This document shows positions 7,545 through 18,340 of a stretch of 64,000 nucleotides of DNA, in pieces. The DNA comes from Legionellales bacterium (GTDB lineage Bacteria > Pseudomonadota > Gammaproteobacteria > UBA1113), in NCBI GenBank assembly GCA_002709565.1, contig PAPY01000007.1:1-64000 (forward strand). The letters are read 5' to 3'. The notes beneath the pieces were generated by a model. It did no database searches, was not told where the DNA came from, and saw only the letters and a program-made list of their open reading frames with translations. Numbering within the stretch: position 1 is the stretch's first letter; every line of letters starts with the position of its first letter. A program made the position numbers and the translations under genes.

Positions 7545-10500
7545 ATGAAATTAGGCAAAGGCAAAGGAATCATTAGCATATTCGCCCGCCATCCGGTGGC
7601 AGCGAATTTGTTGATGTTGATTATGCTGTTCTCGGGGGCTTGGGCATTAACGCAACTAAACACGCAATTTCTGCCACAATTTAATGTGAATTATATTACC
7701 GTGCGCGTAGTCTGGGATGGCGCCAGTGCCGAAGATGTTGAAACCTCCATTGTCGATCCCCTCGAGCAAGAATTGCGGAATGTGGATTTCTTGAAAGAAA
7801 TGACGTCCAACTCCACCCAAGGCAGCGGTTCAATTACCCTAGAATATGATCAGGGCACCAATATGACTACAGCACTTGAGCAGGTCCGTGAGCGGGTGAG
7901 TTTGGTGCGCAATTTGCCTCAAGGCTCAGAGGAGCCCGTGATCACGAAGGAAGAAAACTTCGAGAATATTGCCAAACTTGTCTTAACTGGTCCACAGAAC
8001 TTAGCTGAGCTACGGCCCTTAGTGCACAATATGGAACAAGAATTGCTGGATGCCGGCATTGCTAAAGTTGAAGTAGAAGGTTTGCCGGAATTAGAAGTTG
8101 CCATTCAAGTGCCATCAGCACAGTTATCCACCTTGAATATGTCGTTAAATGACATTGCCAAACGGGTCTCTGCCCGCAGCCGTGATTTACCAGCCGGTAC
8201 TATCGGTCGCAGCAATACTGCACGGCAATTACGGGCTCTGCAACAACGACGAGAGATCAAGGACTTTGAAGAGATGCCGTTTGTCAGTGATGTTGAAGGC
8301 CGACTCTTGCGATTAGGAGATATCGCAACCATTGAGTTGCGACCACAAGAGAGTGAAGTCGAAGTTTTTTACAAAGACAAACCAGCGGTGCAGTTAGCGG
8401 TATTTCGCACGGAAACCGCCGATGCCCTAAAGGCAGCAAAGATCCTAAAGCAATATATCAAACGCACGAAACCCAGTTTGCCAGAAGGGGTGCAACTCCA
8501 TGTTTATGACCAAACCTGGCGTTACATCAAACAACGGATCAATTTGTTACTCAAAAACGGTGCCGGCGGGTTTATTTTGATTGTGGCATTATTATTTTTC
8601 TTGTTGAATCGGCGAGTGGCGACCTGGGTAGCCATGGGGATCCCGGTATCATTCATGGCGGCGATTTTTGTGTTACATATGTTGGGTGGTAGCATCAATA
8701 TGGTGTCACTATTTGCTTTGATCATGACGCTGGGGATCATTGTCGATGATACTATTGTGGTCGGAGAAGAGTCACTCACATTGCTGAATCAAGGCAGGCC
8801 CGTGATTGAAGCGGTTGAGCTTGGCGCCAAGCGTATGCTGGCGCCAGTCATGGCGTCGTCCATCACCACCATCTGTGCATTTTTGCCCTTGTTATTGATC
8901 GGTGACATCATCGGCACAATCCTTAAAGCCATTCCTATCGTTGTTATTTGTGTGATCATTGCGTCTATTATTGAATGTTTCTTGGTGTTGCCGGGACATT
9001 TGTACCATAGTTTTCGTAATATCCAAGCCAGCCACTCTCATCCATTGCGAGAGTCTATCGATGCCGGGTTTGCCCGCTTTCGTGACAAAAAATTCCGGCC
9101 CTTTGTCCGTAAAGCCATTCGCAATCGCAGTTTGACAATTTGTATTGCGGTGGCGAGTTTATTATTAGGTTTTGGGTTAATTGCCGGTGGGCGGGTGAAT
9201 TTTAATTTTTTCCCTTCCCCCGACGGCAATATGATCAAAGCCAGTGTGCAGTTCATGGCGGGATCATCGCCAGAAACTATGCAAGCGTTTATGGGTGAAA
9301 TGCAACGCTCCTTGGATGAAACGAATCTGTATTACAAAAAACTCGAAGACCGAGATATTGTTGAGACCGATATTATTATTCGCAACAAAGGCGCCTTCTT
9401 AAAAGGCAAGGGTGAGCAGTTTAGTTCGATGGATGTGGAATTGATTGAGCCCGATGACAGGGATGTGCGCAACGATGAATTCATCGCAAAATGGCGCGAG
9501 AACATTCAAATGATCCCTGAGGTGGAGAGTTTAATTATCCAGCCACCCCGGTCGGGTCCGCCGGGCAAAGATATTGATATTCAATTAACCGGGAAGAATA
9601 TCAATAATCTCAAGCAAGCAGCATTGGCGTTAGCGAATACTTTGTATGGTTACAATGGGGTGACGGATATCGAAGATGATTTGCCTTTTGGTCAAGAGCA
9701 GTTAATTTACTCCCTTACACCGCGGGCTTCCGCTTTGGGATTAACCATTGATAATATTGGTAGCCAATTGCGTTCGGCATTTACCGGGTCACTGGCGCAA
9801 ATTTATAATTTACCCAATGAAGAAATTGAAGTGCGAGTGATGTTGCCAGATGAGGAGCGGCATTCCCTGACAACCTTAGAGAAACTACCCATCATAGGCA
9901 CAGGGGGTGAACGTCTAACCCTCGGCGATGTCTTAACGTTAGATTCGCGCCGCGGTTTTGATGTGATTCGTCATACCGATACCAAGCAAACCATTCATGT
10001 CACCGCACGGGTCAATCCACAAGTGACTAACACCAACAAGATAATGGCGTCCCTCGAGAAAAGCACATTGCCGACACTAACTCAGCAATACAATATTAAC
10101 TATTATTTGGCGGGCAAATCCGAAGAACAAAAAGAAACCCTGAACGATATGAAGTATGGCATGATGTTGGCAGTGGTATTGATTTACATTGTCTTGGCCT
10201 GGGTATTCTCATCCTATGCGTGGCCTTTTGTGGTGATGATTGCCATTCCTCTTGGTTTAGTGGGGGCTATCTTCGGTCACTGGGTGATGGGCCATGATTT
10301 GACGATATTATCCTTGTTTGGCTTTTTTGGTTTGTCAGGGATTGTCATCAATGACTCGATCATTCTGTTAACCCGTTACAAAGAACTCAAAGCCGAAGGT
10401 ATGCATCCTAGGCGTGCCATTGTTGAGGCTTCCTGTCAGCGTTTGCGCGCGGTCTTGTTAACCTCATTAACCACCATCGCGGGTTTGACCCCATTGTTAT

Positions 10501-10667
10501 TTGAGACATCGTTGCAGGCACAGTTCTTGATACCGATGGCGATTTCTATTAGCTTTGGTTTGGCGTTTGCGACATTGTTAATTTTGGTGGTGATACCAGC
10601 AATCTTGTCGATTTATGAAGACTTTCATTTAAAGCGTCAGAAACAATTGACGGCTAAATCATCTTAG
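7545..10667 (+). CDS. RND family efflux transporter, inner-membrane pump
   Basis: This 1040-residue product has the normal length of AcrB/MexB-type pumps, with 12 membrane helices in two halves and two large periplasmic loops. The N-terminus (FARHPVAANLLMLIM) and the TM4 motif with GIIVDDTIVVGE, carrying the proton-relay Asp pair, are clear. It works with the adaptor encoded just upstream to expel toxic compounds or metals. The overall style is nearer to the HAE/MdtBC-like AcrB/AcrD/AcrF branch than to heavy-metal CusA pumps. A weak hairpin follows the stop codon. Confidence 0.93.
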   Translation: MKLGKGKGIISIFARHPVAANLLMLIMLFSGAWALTQLNTQFLPQFNVNYITVRVVWDGASAEDVETSIVDPLEQELRNVDFLKEMTSNSTQGSGSITLEYDQGTNMTTALEQVRERVSLVRNLPQGSEEPVITKEENFENIAKLVLTGPQNLAELRPLVHNMEQELLDAGIAKVEVEGLPELEVAIQVPSAQLSTLNMSLNDIAKRVSARSRDLPAGTIGRSNTARQLRALQQRREIKDFEEMPFVSDVEGRLLRLGDIATIELRPQESEVEVFYKDKPAVQLAVFRTETADALKAAKILKQYIKRTKPSLPEGVQLHVYDQTWRYIKQRINLLLKNGAGGFILIVALLFFLLNRRVATWVAMGIPVSFMAAIFVLHMLGGSINMVSLFALIMTLGIIVDDTIVVGEESLTLLNQGRPVIEAVELGAKRMLAPVMASSITTICAFLPLLLIGDIIGTILKAIPIVVICVIIASIIECFLVLPGHLYHSFRNIQASHSHPLRESIDAGFARFRDKKFRPFVRKAIRNRSLTICIAVASLLLGFGLIAGGRVNFNFFPSPDGNMIKASVQFMAGSSPETMQAFMGEMQRSLDETNLYYKKLEDRDIVETDIIIRNKGAFLKGKGEQFSSMDVELIEPDDRDVRNDEFIAKWRENIQMIPEVESLIIQPPRSGPPGKDIDIQLTGKNINNLKQAALALANTLYGYNGVTDIEDDLPFGQEQLIYSLTPRASALGLTIDNIGSQLRSAFTGSLAQIYNLPNEEIEVRVMLPDEERHSLTTLEKLPIIGTGGERLTLGDVLTLDSRRGFDVIRHTDTKQTIHVTARVNPQVTNTNKIMASLEKSTLPTLTQQYNINYYLAGKSEEQKETLNDMKYGMMLAVVLIYIVLAWVFSSYAWPFVVMIAIPLGLVGAIFGHWVMGHDLTILSLFGFFGLSGIVINDSIILLTRYKELKAEGMHPRRAIVEASCQRLRAVLLTSLTTIAGLTPLLFETSLQAQFLIPMAISISFGLAFATLLILVVIPAILSIYEDFHLKRQKQLTAKSS

Positions 10668-10670
10668 CTT

Positions 10671-10698
10671 GCCTACCTATGATAAAGCTTCGGTAGGC
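10671..10698 (+). terminator. Possible terminator hairpin after the RND pump
   Basis: GCCTACC at 10671-10677 pairs with GGTAGGC at 10692-10698 around a 14-base loop, directly after the pump stop codon. There is no T-run, so termination strength is doubtful. Confidence 0.35.
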
Positions 10699-10729
10699 TA
10701 AGACTAATTCGTTGGTAAACAGCAAAACG

Positions 10730-11497
10730 TTAGCTAGCTGCGGGCACCACACCCCGTAAGGCGGTAGAAGTTGGCGGTAATTTCCTGAAATTAATTTCGA
10801 TACGGCGGTTATAGGCACTACCACTGACAGAGTTATTGGTGGCTACATCTTGGGTACTAGCATAACCATTGAAGTCAATGCGCTTGCGGCTAATACCGTG
10901 GGCCCAGAGATACGTCGCCACACTTTGGGATTGTAGGTTGGATAACTTCACCCGGTGAGCCACAGAACCGACATCATCAGTATGACTCTCAACGTGTAAT
11001 TGCACGGGCCCAAATTCCTTAATATACAGCACAACATCGTGCAGAACTTCTTTGCCGGTGTCTTTAATCTCGGCCGCTTCATCGGGGAAGAAAATATCAT
11101 CCGCTGGAATAACAATTTGGACCATATCGCCAAGGTTGATGATGTTCACGCCCTCAGCTCGAAGATCCATTAATAATTTTTGCCGCATTTGCTCTTGTTC
11201 ATAACCAGCAACAGCAGTTGCCCCGACAAATGCCCCAAGACCTGCGCCATACAATGGTGCGGCTAAGGATAAGCTTGCAGCCGCTGTGCCTGCTGTGGTA
11301 CCTGCAACCGTACCGGTTGCTAAGCCTTTGCCAAAGTTAGGATTGGGGTAACTACTCTCGGGTACAGTGGCGCCTTTGACACCCTCGTTCAAAGGTTTAT
11401 TGGTTGTACCACAGCCGCTCAATAAACTGGCTGTGATGATGGCAAAAGTTATTTTTTTGAGTGTGTTATTCAAAGCATCTCTCTTAACCGTAACCAT
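10730..11497 (-). CDS. OmpA-family lipoprotein
   Basis: The product has about 255 residues, with a lipobox (ASLLSGC) and a Gly/Ala-rich segment like a glycine-zipper (about residues 60-110). A C-terminal OmpA peptidoglycan-binding domain follows, with the pattern HTDDVGS..N..LS..R at about 170-240. It probably anchors the outer membrane to peptidoglycan. The start is uncertain: ATG at 11497 overlaps the end of the preceding GIN-domain gene, while a TTG 27 bases further in has GAGAG at good spacing. Both genes are on the same strand and probably form an operon. Confidence 0.85.
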   Translation of the reverse strand: MVTVKRDALNNTLKKITFAIITASLLSGCGTTNKPLNEGVKGATVPESSYPNPNFGKGLATGTVAGTTAGTAAASLSLAAPLYGAGLGAFVGATAVAGYEQEQMRQKLLMDLRAEGVNIINLGDMVQIVIPADDIFFPDEAAEIKDTGKEVLHDVVLYIKEFGPVQLHVESHTDDVGSVAHRVKLSNLQSQSVATYLWAHGISRKRIDFNGYASTQDVATNNSVSGSAYNRRIEINFRKLPPTSTALRGVVPAAS

Positions 11498-12266
11498 GAA
11501 CGGCTTTACCGTCCTTGGCTGGGCATTCAATTTGGGGACCAAAGACATCTTGGGGCTCGCCAGTTCTGGTTAAGCCATGCATCCGAATAACAGAGCCCGA
11601 AATCTTAAGATGCTCTGCCACCATCGCTGGGTCTTGGTAGTAATACACATTACTGGCATTGGCAGCGATAGCGCTCAAGCCATTGCTGTTGGTGACTTCT
11701 GCCTGGGCATTATCAACGGTATTAACAAAAAGAGTGTAGGCACGCATACAGCGAGCATTGAGTTTAGAGTGTTCAGACACAGTGGCATTAAAGCGGCGGG
11801 TATTGCCGGCTATCAGGATTAAGCCACTGTTCTCGATGTTGAGTGAGAACTCAGGTCCTGTGACATAGGAAATTTTGCCGTTAGGGGTGCCATTCAGGTG
11901 CACGTCTTTGAGTTTGGGTGCATCAATGATGAGGCGCACTTTATCACCACGAGAGCCAGGATTCTTCGGATCAACTCGAACATACAGGGTTCGGTTTTGT
12001 ACCCAGTGGGTGGTGCGGCGGGGGTATTTGGTCATTTTGGTGTGATCGCTAATGACTTTGAGTTGATATTTGTCTGGGGTTTGCTGAATGGTGACGTCAA
12101 AATCACCGACAATATTGACGCTGTCAAAAGGCGGGCAGGTGTCAAGAACGACATCGTGGTGTGTTGAATCCACAGGCACTGCCGCTGTTGGAATGGTTTC
12201 GCCGCAGGCAGCTAATATGCTGGCAGCAAAGACGAAAATGGCTATGACTGAAATCTTTTTGTGCAC
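11484..12266 (-). CDS. GIN-domain (DUF2807) lipoprotein
   Basis: This 260-residue exported lipoprotein carries the lipobox ILAAC near residue 20. It is followed by the right-handed beta-helix of the head-GIN/DUF2807 family, recognised by FDSVNIVGDFDVTIQQ at about residues 48-63 and repeating beta strands with N and S turns. The family is surface-associated and its function is poorly known. The gene overlaps the OmpA-like lipoprotein gene downstream. The GTG start at 12266 lacks a well-spaced ribosome-binding site, so expression level or start is uncertain. Confidence 0.8.
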   Translation of the reverse strand: MHKKISVIAIFVFAASILAACGETIPTAAVPVDSTHHDVVLDTCPPFDSVNIVGDFDVTIQQTPDKYQLKVISDHTKMTKYPRRTTHWVQNRTLYVRVDPKNPGSRGDKVRLIIDAPKLKDVHLNGTPNGKISYVTGPEFSLNIENSGLILIAGNTRRFNATVSEHSKLNARCMRAYTLFVNTVDNAQAEVTNSNGLSAIAANASNVYYYQDPAMVAEHLKISGSVIRMHGLTRTGEPQDVFGPQIECPAKDGKAVHGYG

Positions 12267-12427
12267 CTTTGGGGTAGCCCTAGTTGTTGAACAGTGTTAA
12301 TCAAGATTAAAGCATCGATTGATGGAATACAATGGCTATGCCATTCCTTTCCTTGTGGATAATGTTTATAATCTTTCCCCTTTTGACCAGCCCCGGTGGG
12401 GCGAAAATAATGACGCGGAAATACTTA

Positions 12428-14722
12428 ATGAATAGAATTAGTCAACAAATTGCACAGGAATGCCAAGTAAAATCAGCCCAAGTGGATGCAGCCATCGAAC
12501 TACTGGATGGTGGTTCAACCGTCCCCTTTATCGCCCGTTACCGTAAAGAAGTCACTCAAGGCTTAGATGATGGTCAATTGCGTACTATCGAGGAGCGTCT
12601 AGGTTATCTCCGTGAATTAGAAGATCGCAAAGCAACAGTATTAAAGAGCATTAAGGAACAAGACAAATTAACCCCCACACTTGAGAAAGCCATCGTTGCG
12701 GCAGACAGTAAAACTCGGCTCGAGGATTTGTATTTACCCTACAAGCCTAAGCGTCGCACCAAAGCCCAAATTGCCCGGGAAGCAGGACTTGAACCCCTAG
12801 CGGATTTGTTATTGTCTGAACCAACAACTGAACCTGAGGCCGAAGCCAAGCAATACGTCAATAAAGACAAAGGCTTTGCCGATGTTAAGTCTGTGCTAGA
12901 TGGCGCACGGCAAATTTTAATGGAACGCTTTGCAGAAGATGCAGAACTGGTTGGTCAATTGCGGGATTATTTATGGGACCATGGTCTTGTGCGGGCCAAG
13001 GCTTTTAGCGGCAAGGAAGACGAAGGCAAAAAGTTTGCTGATTACTTCGATTATGCTGAAGCTATCAACAAGATCCCATCCCATCGGGCTCTTGCCTTAT
13101 TGCGTGGTCGTCGTGAAGGGATTTTGCAAGTCGCACTAGCCCTTGAAGACCAAGTTGACGCTACATTGAATGCTTGCGAACGCAAGATTGCCCAAACCTT
13201 CGCTATTTCGGAACAAGGCCGTGCGGCGGATAATTGGTTGATTGAGACAGTACGTTGGGCATGGCGGATGAAGATTTTTACCAAGCTTGAATTAGACAGC
13301 ATTACCCGTTTGCGTAAAAATGCCGAAGAAGAAGCCATTCGCGTATTCGCTACTAACCTGCGCGATTTATTGATGGCGGCCCCGGCGGGTTGTCGCGCTA
13401 CCATGGGCCTAGATCCCGGCTTGCGTACCGGGGTTAAAGTGGTTGTGGTTGATAGCACCGGTAAACTGCTCGATACGGCAGTTATATATCCTCACAAACC
13501 ACAACAGCAATGGGATAAGTCAATTAAGATCCTTGCAGACTTAGCCAGCAAACATCAGGTTGAGTTGATCAGTATCGGTAATGGTACTGCATCACGGGAG
13601 ACAGAGAGTTTAGTGGCAGATGTGTTAAAGCAACACAAAGACTTACAAGCCGCCAAAGTCGTTGTCTCTGAAGCTGGCGCGTCGGTGTATTCTGCTTCTG
13701 AATTAGCCGCGAAAGAATTCCCAGAATTGGATGTTACCTTGAGAGGGGCGGTATCCATTGCTCGCCGTTTACAAGACCCATTAGCAGAACTTGTTAAGAT
13801 TGAGCCTAAAGCTATTGGTGTTGGTCAATATCAACATGATGTGAATCAAATTCACTTAAGCCGCAGCTTAACCAATGTGGTTGAGGATTGTGTGAATCAC
13901 GTGGGCGTGGATTTGAATACCGCATCCGTGCCTTTGCTGGTGAATGTCTCGGGATTGAATGAAACTATTGCCCAGAATATCGTTGCGTTTCGTGATGAGC
14001 ATGGGCAATTTAAATCCCGTGAACAATTAAAACAAGTACCACGCTTAGGCGAAAAAACTTTCGAGCAAGCGGCAGGGTTTTTGCGCATTCATGATGGAGA
14101 TAATCCTCTGGATGCATCTGCCGTGCACCCAGAAGCCTATCCCGTGGTCGAAAAAATCATTACCCAATGTGACAAAGACGTAGGCGGGATCATTGGCGAT
14201 AAGGCGTTTCTAGATAGTTTGAATGCCGCGGATTATGTTGATGAACAGTTTGGTGTGCCTACTATTAGGGATATTATCGCAGAACTTGATAAGCCAGGCC
14301 GCGACCCGCGACCGGATTTCAAGACCGCAACATTCAAAGACGGGATCAATAAGATTTCTGATTTAGTGCCAGGTATGGAGCTCGAAGGTGTTGTGACTAA
14401 TGTCGCAAACTTCGGTGCTTTCGTTGATGTGGGTGTACACCAAGATGGTCTCGTGCATATTTCAGAGTTAACGGACAGGTTTGTTAGCGACCCCCGCGAA
14501 GTGGTCAAAACCGGCGATATTGTCACGGTCAAAGTGTTAGAGGTGGATTTGCAACGTTCCCGCGTTAATTTCACCATGTTGTTAGAAGGCAAAAAATCCA
14601 AATCAAACAAAGCAAAGCCACAACAGACGAATAAGCCCAACAAAAAGCGCCAGCCCAAGCAACCTCAGCTCGAATCAGGCATGGCCGCAGCATTACGGGC
14701 AGCAATGAGCAAAGAATCATGA
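12428..14722 (+). CDS. tex: Tex-family RNA-binding transcription accessory protein
   Basis: The product has 764 residues, close to the E. coli and Pseudomonas Tex. The N-terminal helical domain shows [12 protein letters not shown] near residue 30. A YqgF-like fold follows with [16 protein letters not shown] (about 325-340), then helix-hairpin-helix motifs (about 500-570) and a C-terminal S1 domain with [19 protein letters not shown] (about 655-725), ending in a Lys-rich tail. Tex acts in transcription and RNA handling. Two starts are possible, 12410 and 12428; the latter matches family N-termini. A small gene follows 13 bases later. Confidence 0.94.
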   Translation: MNRISQQIAQECQVKSAQVDAAIELLDGGSTVPFIARYRKEVTQGLDDGQLRTIEERLGYLRELEDRKATVLKSIKEQDKLTPTLEKAIVAADSKTRLEDLYLPYKPKRRTKAQIAREAGLEPLADLLLSEPTTEPEAEAKQYVNKDKGFADVKSVLDGARQILMERFAEDAELVGQLRDYLWDHGLVRAKAFSGKEDEGKKFADYFDYAEAINKIPSHRALALLRGRREGILQVALALEDQVDATLNACERKIAQTFAISEQGRAADNWLIETVRWAWRMKIFTKLELDSITRLRKNAEEEAIRVFATNLRDLLMAAPAGCRATMGLDPGLRTGVKVVVVDSTGKLLDTAVIYPHKPQQQWDKSIKILADLASKHQVELISIGNGTASRETESLVADVLKQHKDLQAAKVVVSEAGASVYSASELAAKEFPELDVTLRGAVSIARRLQDPLAELVKIEPKAIGVGQYQHDVNQIHLSRSLTNVVEDCVNHVGVDLNTASVPLLVNVSGLNETIAQNIVAFRDEHGQFKSREQLKQVPRLGEKTFEQAAGFLRIHDGDNPLDASAVHPEAYPVVEKIITQCDKDVGGIIGDKAFLDSLNAADYVDEQFGVPTIRDIIAELDKPGRDPRPDFKTATFKDGINKISDLVPGMELEGVVTNVANFGAFVDVGVHQDGLVHISELTDRFVSDPREVVKTGDIVTVKVLEVDLQRSRVNFTMLLEGKKSKSNKAKPQQTNKPNKKRQPKQPQLESGMAAALRAAMSKES

Positions 14723-14735
14723 TTAAGGAGTCAGT

Positions 14736-15062
14736 GTGACTAGTTACCGATTTGAATTAGTACCCCATGTGGTTAAAGTCAAAGAACAATACGCTCCAGC
14801 GATGGAGTTATCGTTCCGTAATATTGAAGGTACAGAATTAATCAAGGTTTTGATCTTTGACCGTCAAGATTTGCTAATGCCAACAGCAGAGGAAGCCCTC
14901 ACTCGGGCCCAGAACGATATTTCAACCATCGATGAAGCCACACCTGACCGCTACGAAGGCGAGCTCAGCGATTTAGTTATCGAAGAAATGAAACGCCTGC
15001 ACTATAACCTTAATCCTAACGTCAGCCAACTCGACGACAATAGTCCGTCGAGTTTGCATTAG
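14736..15062 (+). CDS. Hypothetical 108-residue protein downstream of tex
   Basis: This small acidic cytoplasmic protein starts with GTG at 14736, which has AAGGAG five bases upstream. It lies 13 bases after tex on the same strand, so it is probably co-transcribed. I recognise no domain. The sequence predicts a mixed alpha/beta fold, with a beta-rich first half (residues 1-45) and helices around 50-95. It has no signal peptide, membrane helix or cysteines. Confidence 0.72.
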   Translation: MTSYRFELVPHVVKVKEQYAPAMELSFRNIEGTELIKVLIFDRQDLLMPTAEEALTRAQNDISTIDEATPDRYEGELSDLVIEEMKRLHYNLNPNVSQLDDNSPSSLH

Positions 15063-15071
15063 GCTGGGGCC

Positions 15072-16451
15072 TTAACGACCTAACTGTTTCATGTAGCTCT
15101 CGCAAAGTCGAATCGCTTTGTCGAGTTTTTCGATTTTGCCGATGAGTTCGGCTTTGTTGGGAATTTGTAGGGCATCGACCATTTGTCGGGACTCTTGCAG
15201 TGAAAGATTGAGATAATTAATCAATTCATCACCGGCATTACCTGCAGTAGAGAGCAATACTTCGATTTGTTTGAATTGTTTTTCCAGTTGTTGTTTGGCT
15301 TGATTCTCGCCAATGACTTTTTTCTCGAGAGATTTCTTGTCATTGATCTCACAAAAGATCCCTGCCATATGAGTGGCTTTGCCGCCTTCATCCCAGCGGG
15401 CTTGTCCGGTGGCACTGAACCACATGACATTATCATCTTTAGTTACCAAACGAAACTCTACGGTGAAGGGCTTTCGGTCTTCGAGGTATTGATATAATGA
15501 TTGAATCGTTTGGTCTTGATCTTCTCGGTGCAGACTGCGTTCGAATGACGAAAACTCATCAGCAAATTCTTCGTTGCTGTAGCCTAGCATCTTTTTGAAA
15601 TTCTCCGAGAAAACCATTTTGCCACTATTAATATCCCAATCCCATAGTCCCACAGGGCTGTTGGCTAATGCCAAGGTATGGTCGGCGCATTGGCTAGATG
15701 AACGTAGTTGTGGCGAATCAGGTGTTACATCAGCGAGTTTTTGTAAGCTACCGCATATCATTTTTACCCGATCATCTTCAACGACGGGTTCACCAGTAAC
15801 ATGCACGGCGATTTGGCGTTGATTATCACTCATGATTTCAAGATCAAGTGCAAAGGCTTGTTGGCTATCGATACAGTCTTTGATGGCTTGGCGGATTATG
15901 GGTAAACTGTCTTCGGTATAAAACGCCAATGCCGTTGTCACTGCCGGTGTGTATTTATCCGGCGATAATCCATGAATGGTGTACATCTCATCACTCCAAA
16001 ACAATTTGCCATTGATGAGATCCAATTCCCAACTGCCAATCTTTGCCACATGTTGAGCATAGTGATTGAGACGTGCCTCACGCATATCTTCGCTAGCCCT
16101 GTGGCCGGTGAGGTAGATGAGTTTTTGAGGTTTGTCAAAAATAGCAATAAACTGTAGCCAACTATATTGGGCATTGGAGCGACGGCCACGAACGCGAAAC
16201 TGAATGGATTGTTGATGGTGGTTGAGGCTAGCAAATTGTTCTTCGATAGATTTCTTCTCATCAGGATGGAGTAGATTGACAAACGCCATCAAGTTTAATT
16301 CAGTGAAGGAGTACCCGAACAATTCTGCAAAACGGGGATTACATTGTTTAATGTAACCATTAATGTTAATAATGCACAGCAAGTCCTGCGACAATTCAAA
16401 AAATCCATCGGTACTTGTGATTTGGTTTTCTTCGGCGGTGTTCTCAGCCAT
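15072..16451 (-). CDS. Multi-PAS sensory protein without output domain
   Basis: The 459-residue soluble protein carries three PAS/PAC units at about residues 15-125, 130-235 and 255-380. Signs are NPRFAELFGYSFTEL in the first, GKLFWSDEMYTIHGLSPD in the second and GKMVFSENFKKMLGYSNEEF in the third. A coiled coil (about 380-455) ends the protein. There is no GGDEF, EAL, kinase or methyl-accepting domain, so it must signal through a partner. It converges on the tex operon with a 9-base gap. The start is either the ATG at 16451 or a TTG at 16460; neither has an ideal ribosome-binding site. Confidence 0.82.
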   Translation of the reverse strand: MAENTAEENQITSTDGFFELSQDLLCIININGYIKQCNPRFAELFGYSFTELNLMAFVNLLHPDEKKSIEEQFASLNHHQQSIQFRVRGRRSNAQYSWLQFIAIFDKPQKLIYLTGHRASEDMREARLNHYAQHVAKIGSWELDLINGKLFWSDEMYTIHGLSPDKYTPAVTTALAFYTEDSLPIIRQAIKDCIDSQQAFALDLEIMSDNQRQIAVHVTGEPVVEDDRVKMICGSLQKLADVTPDSPQLRSSSQCADHTLALANSPVGLWDWDINSGKMVFSENFKKMLGYSNEEFADEFSSFERSLHREDQDQTIQSLYQYLEDRKPFTVEFRLVTKDDNVMWFSATGQARWDEGGKATHMAGIFCEINDKKSLEKKVIGENQAKQQLEKQFKQIEVLLSTAGNAGDELINYLNLSLQESRQMVDALQIPNKAELIGKIEKLDKAIRLCESYMKQLGR

Positions 16452-16531
16452 GGTCGGCAAAAATCCTGATTAATCATTGTTATACATCAGTATAGAACAG
16501 GTTAGAGAGAAGGGTTTGGTCAAAATAAGAA

Positions 16532-18223
16532 CTACTGAAGCACAAATAGCAGTCCACAAACGGGTTCATCCGCCTGAATGCGCAAGGTGACAGTTCGCTG
16601 AACGAGGCATTCAAAGCCTTGTTGCTGGGCCAGGGTTTGAACATAATTTGCGCTATGGCAGTAGCGTCCGGTGCGTTGTAGGTGATAATCACCTTCGTTA
16701 CCGAGCTCTAAGGTGAAGGCGAATAAGCCTTGGTCGCGCAACGTTTGTTTAGCATGGCAGAATACCTCACTCAAATCACCAAAATAGACCAGCACATCGG
16801 CGGCGAGAATAAGGTCGCTAGTATGTGGGTGGGCTCCTAAGAACTGGCAAATATCGGTTTTGTTCAGTTCATCATAAACATCGCGCTTGGCTGCTTCGGC
16901 GAGCATATTGGCCGAGACATCCACGCCAATGAGATTTTGGCTGTAGGGTTTGAATAACGGACCGCACAGTCCCGTGCCACAACCTAGATCAATAATCATT
17001 AAGCCATCGCGTCCGCTAAGATAGGGTGTTAATGCCTCCAGCAGTAATTGCGGCGTTTGATAATGTAATTTTTTCAATAAATCTTCATCAAAATGCTCAG
17101 CATAGTTATCAAATAATTTTTCGATATATTCCGTTGGTGCGTGAGTAGGTGTGTCTTCGCCCAGTAACGCACTCAGGGTGTATTGTACCGCCGGATTATC
17201 TGGTTGCAGTGCTAGGGCTTTTTGGTAATGACGGATAGCTTCGTCCCGTTTGTCGAGTTTTAATAAGACGGTCGCGTAATTGATATGGGTATCGGGATTA
17301 CCACTATCAGCTTTGATACAGGAATAAAAATGATAGGCGGCGTATTGCCATTTGAGCTCAGACATGAATACCACGCCGAGATTAAAATGAGCGATGGTGT
17401 TTTCAGGTTCTTCGATTAATAAGTCATAGTAATGCTTCTTGGCGCTGTCATAATCTTGCTCTACCATGGTGATAGCTGCCAGGTTTTGTAGGGCGGCAGG
17501 ATTATTTTCTTCTAATTCAAGTACGCGATAATACAGTGCAAGGGCTTGTTCATTATTGCCTTGCTTTAAAAGCGTAGCAGCCTTATTCAGCAGGCTATCC
17601 AGATGATTTGGCATCAAAGCTAAGGCATGGTCATAGCGCAGCACTGCTGTGTCTAATTCGCCTTCTTGATAGGCAATATTAGCTAACAAATAATTACCCT
17701 GGGGATGCTCGGGCTCAAGCGTCACTAAGCGTTGTAACAAAGATTTCGCTTGTAGTAATTGTTGGCGTTTTAGATACAGGCTCGCCAAATTCAACAAGGC
17801 ATCGGGATAATTAGGTTCGATGCTCAAGGCCTGTTGGTATTCGTTCATGGCATTATCAAATTGTCCTTGCTGATGATAGAGCACGGCAAGATTATTATGA
17901 GCTTCGGCATAGTTTGCTAGTAGGCGGATGGCTTGTTGAAAGTGTTCGATGGCATCGTCAGTCTCACCGAGACTCTTCAATACATTACCCAAGTGATTAT
18001 GGGCGTTAGCAGAGTCAGGGGCAAGCTTTAGGGCTTGTTCCAAACAGCTTCTGGCCTCCTCGAGCTGACCCTGCTGGGCATAACAGACGCCCAGTAAGTC
18101 GAGGGCATCCGTATGGCTGGGTTGGTCCTTTAAGAAGTCCAAGTATAAGGCCTCAGCCGTGGCGAAATCGCCTTGCTGATGGGCATGTATCGCTGCAATT
18201 AATGGATCATTAGTCTCAGGCAT
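16532..18223 (-). CDS. TPR-repeat protein with C-terminal SAM-dependent methyltransferase
   Basis: The product has about 563 residues. At least nine TPR units fill residues 10-345, with repeats such as AEAHNNLAVLYHQQGQFDNA. A class I methyltransferase follows at about 360-563, with motif I IIDLGCGTGLCGP and an LILAADVLVYFGDL motif further on. The same arrangement occurs in proteobacterial proteins of unknown substrate. The start at 18223 is chosen by content; the frame continues to a TTG at 18253 and neither has a clear ribosome-binding site. It is transcribed in the same direction as the PAS gene. Confidence 0.85.
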   Translation of the reverse strand: MPETNDPLIAAIHAHQQGDFATAEALYLDFLKDQPSHTDALDLLGVCYAQQGQLEEARSCLEQALKLAPDSANAHNHLGNVLKSLGETDDAIEHFQQAIRLLANYAEAHNNLAVLYHQQGQFDNAMNEYQQALSIEPNYPDALLNLASLYLKRQQLLQAKSLLQRLVTLEPEHPQGNYLLANIAYQEGELDTAVLRYDHALALMPNHLDSLLNKAATLLKQGNNEQALALYYRVLELEENNPAALQNLAAITMVEQDYDSAKKHYYDLLIEEPENTIAHFNLGVVFMSELKWQYAAYHFYSCIKADSGNPDTHINYATVLLKLDKRDEAIRHYQKALALQPDNPAVQYTLSALLGEDTPTHAPTEYIEKLFDNYAEHFDEDLLKKLHYQTPQLLLEALTPYLSGRDGLMIIDLGCGTGLCGPLFKPYSQNLIGVDVSANMLAEAAKRDVYDELNKTDICQFLGAHPHTSDLILAADVLVYFGDLSEVFCHAKQTLRDQGLFAFTLELGNEGDYHLQRTGRYCHSANYVQTLAQQQGFECLVQRTVTLRIQADEPVCGLLFVLQ

Positions 18224-18340
18224 AAGCTGATTATCAAGAAAAACCGCCGGCAAATCAATGAGTTTTGGCCTTAATACTGTCTTAATCTAAATTTTACACA
18301 ATCCCGCCCATTAATAATTATTATAGATGCAGGAATGATT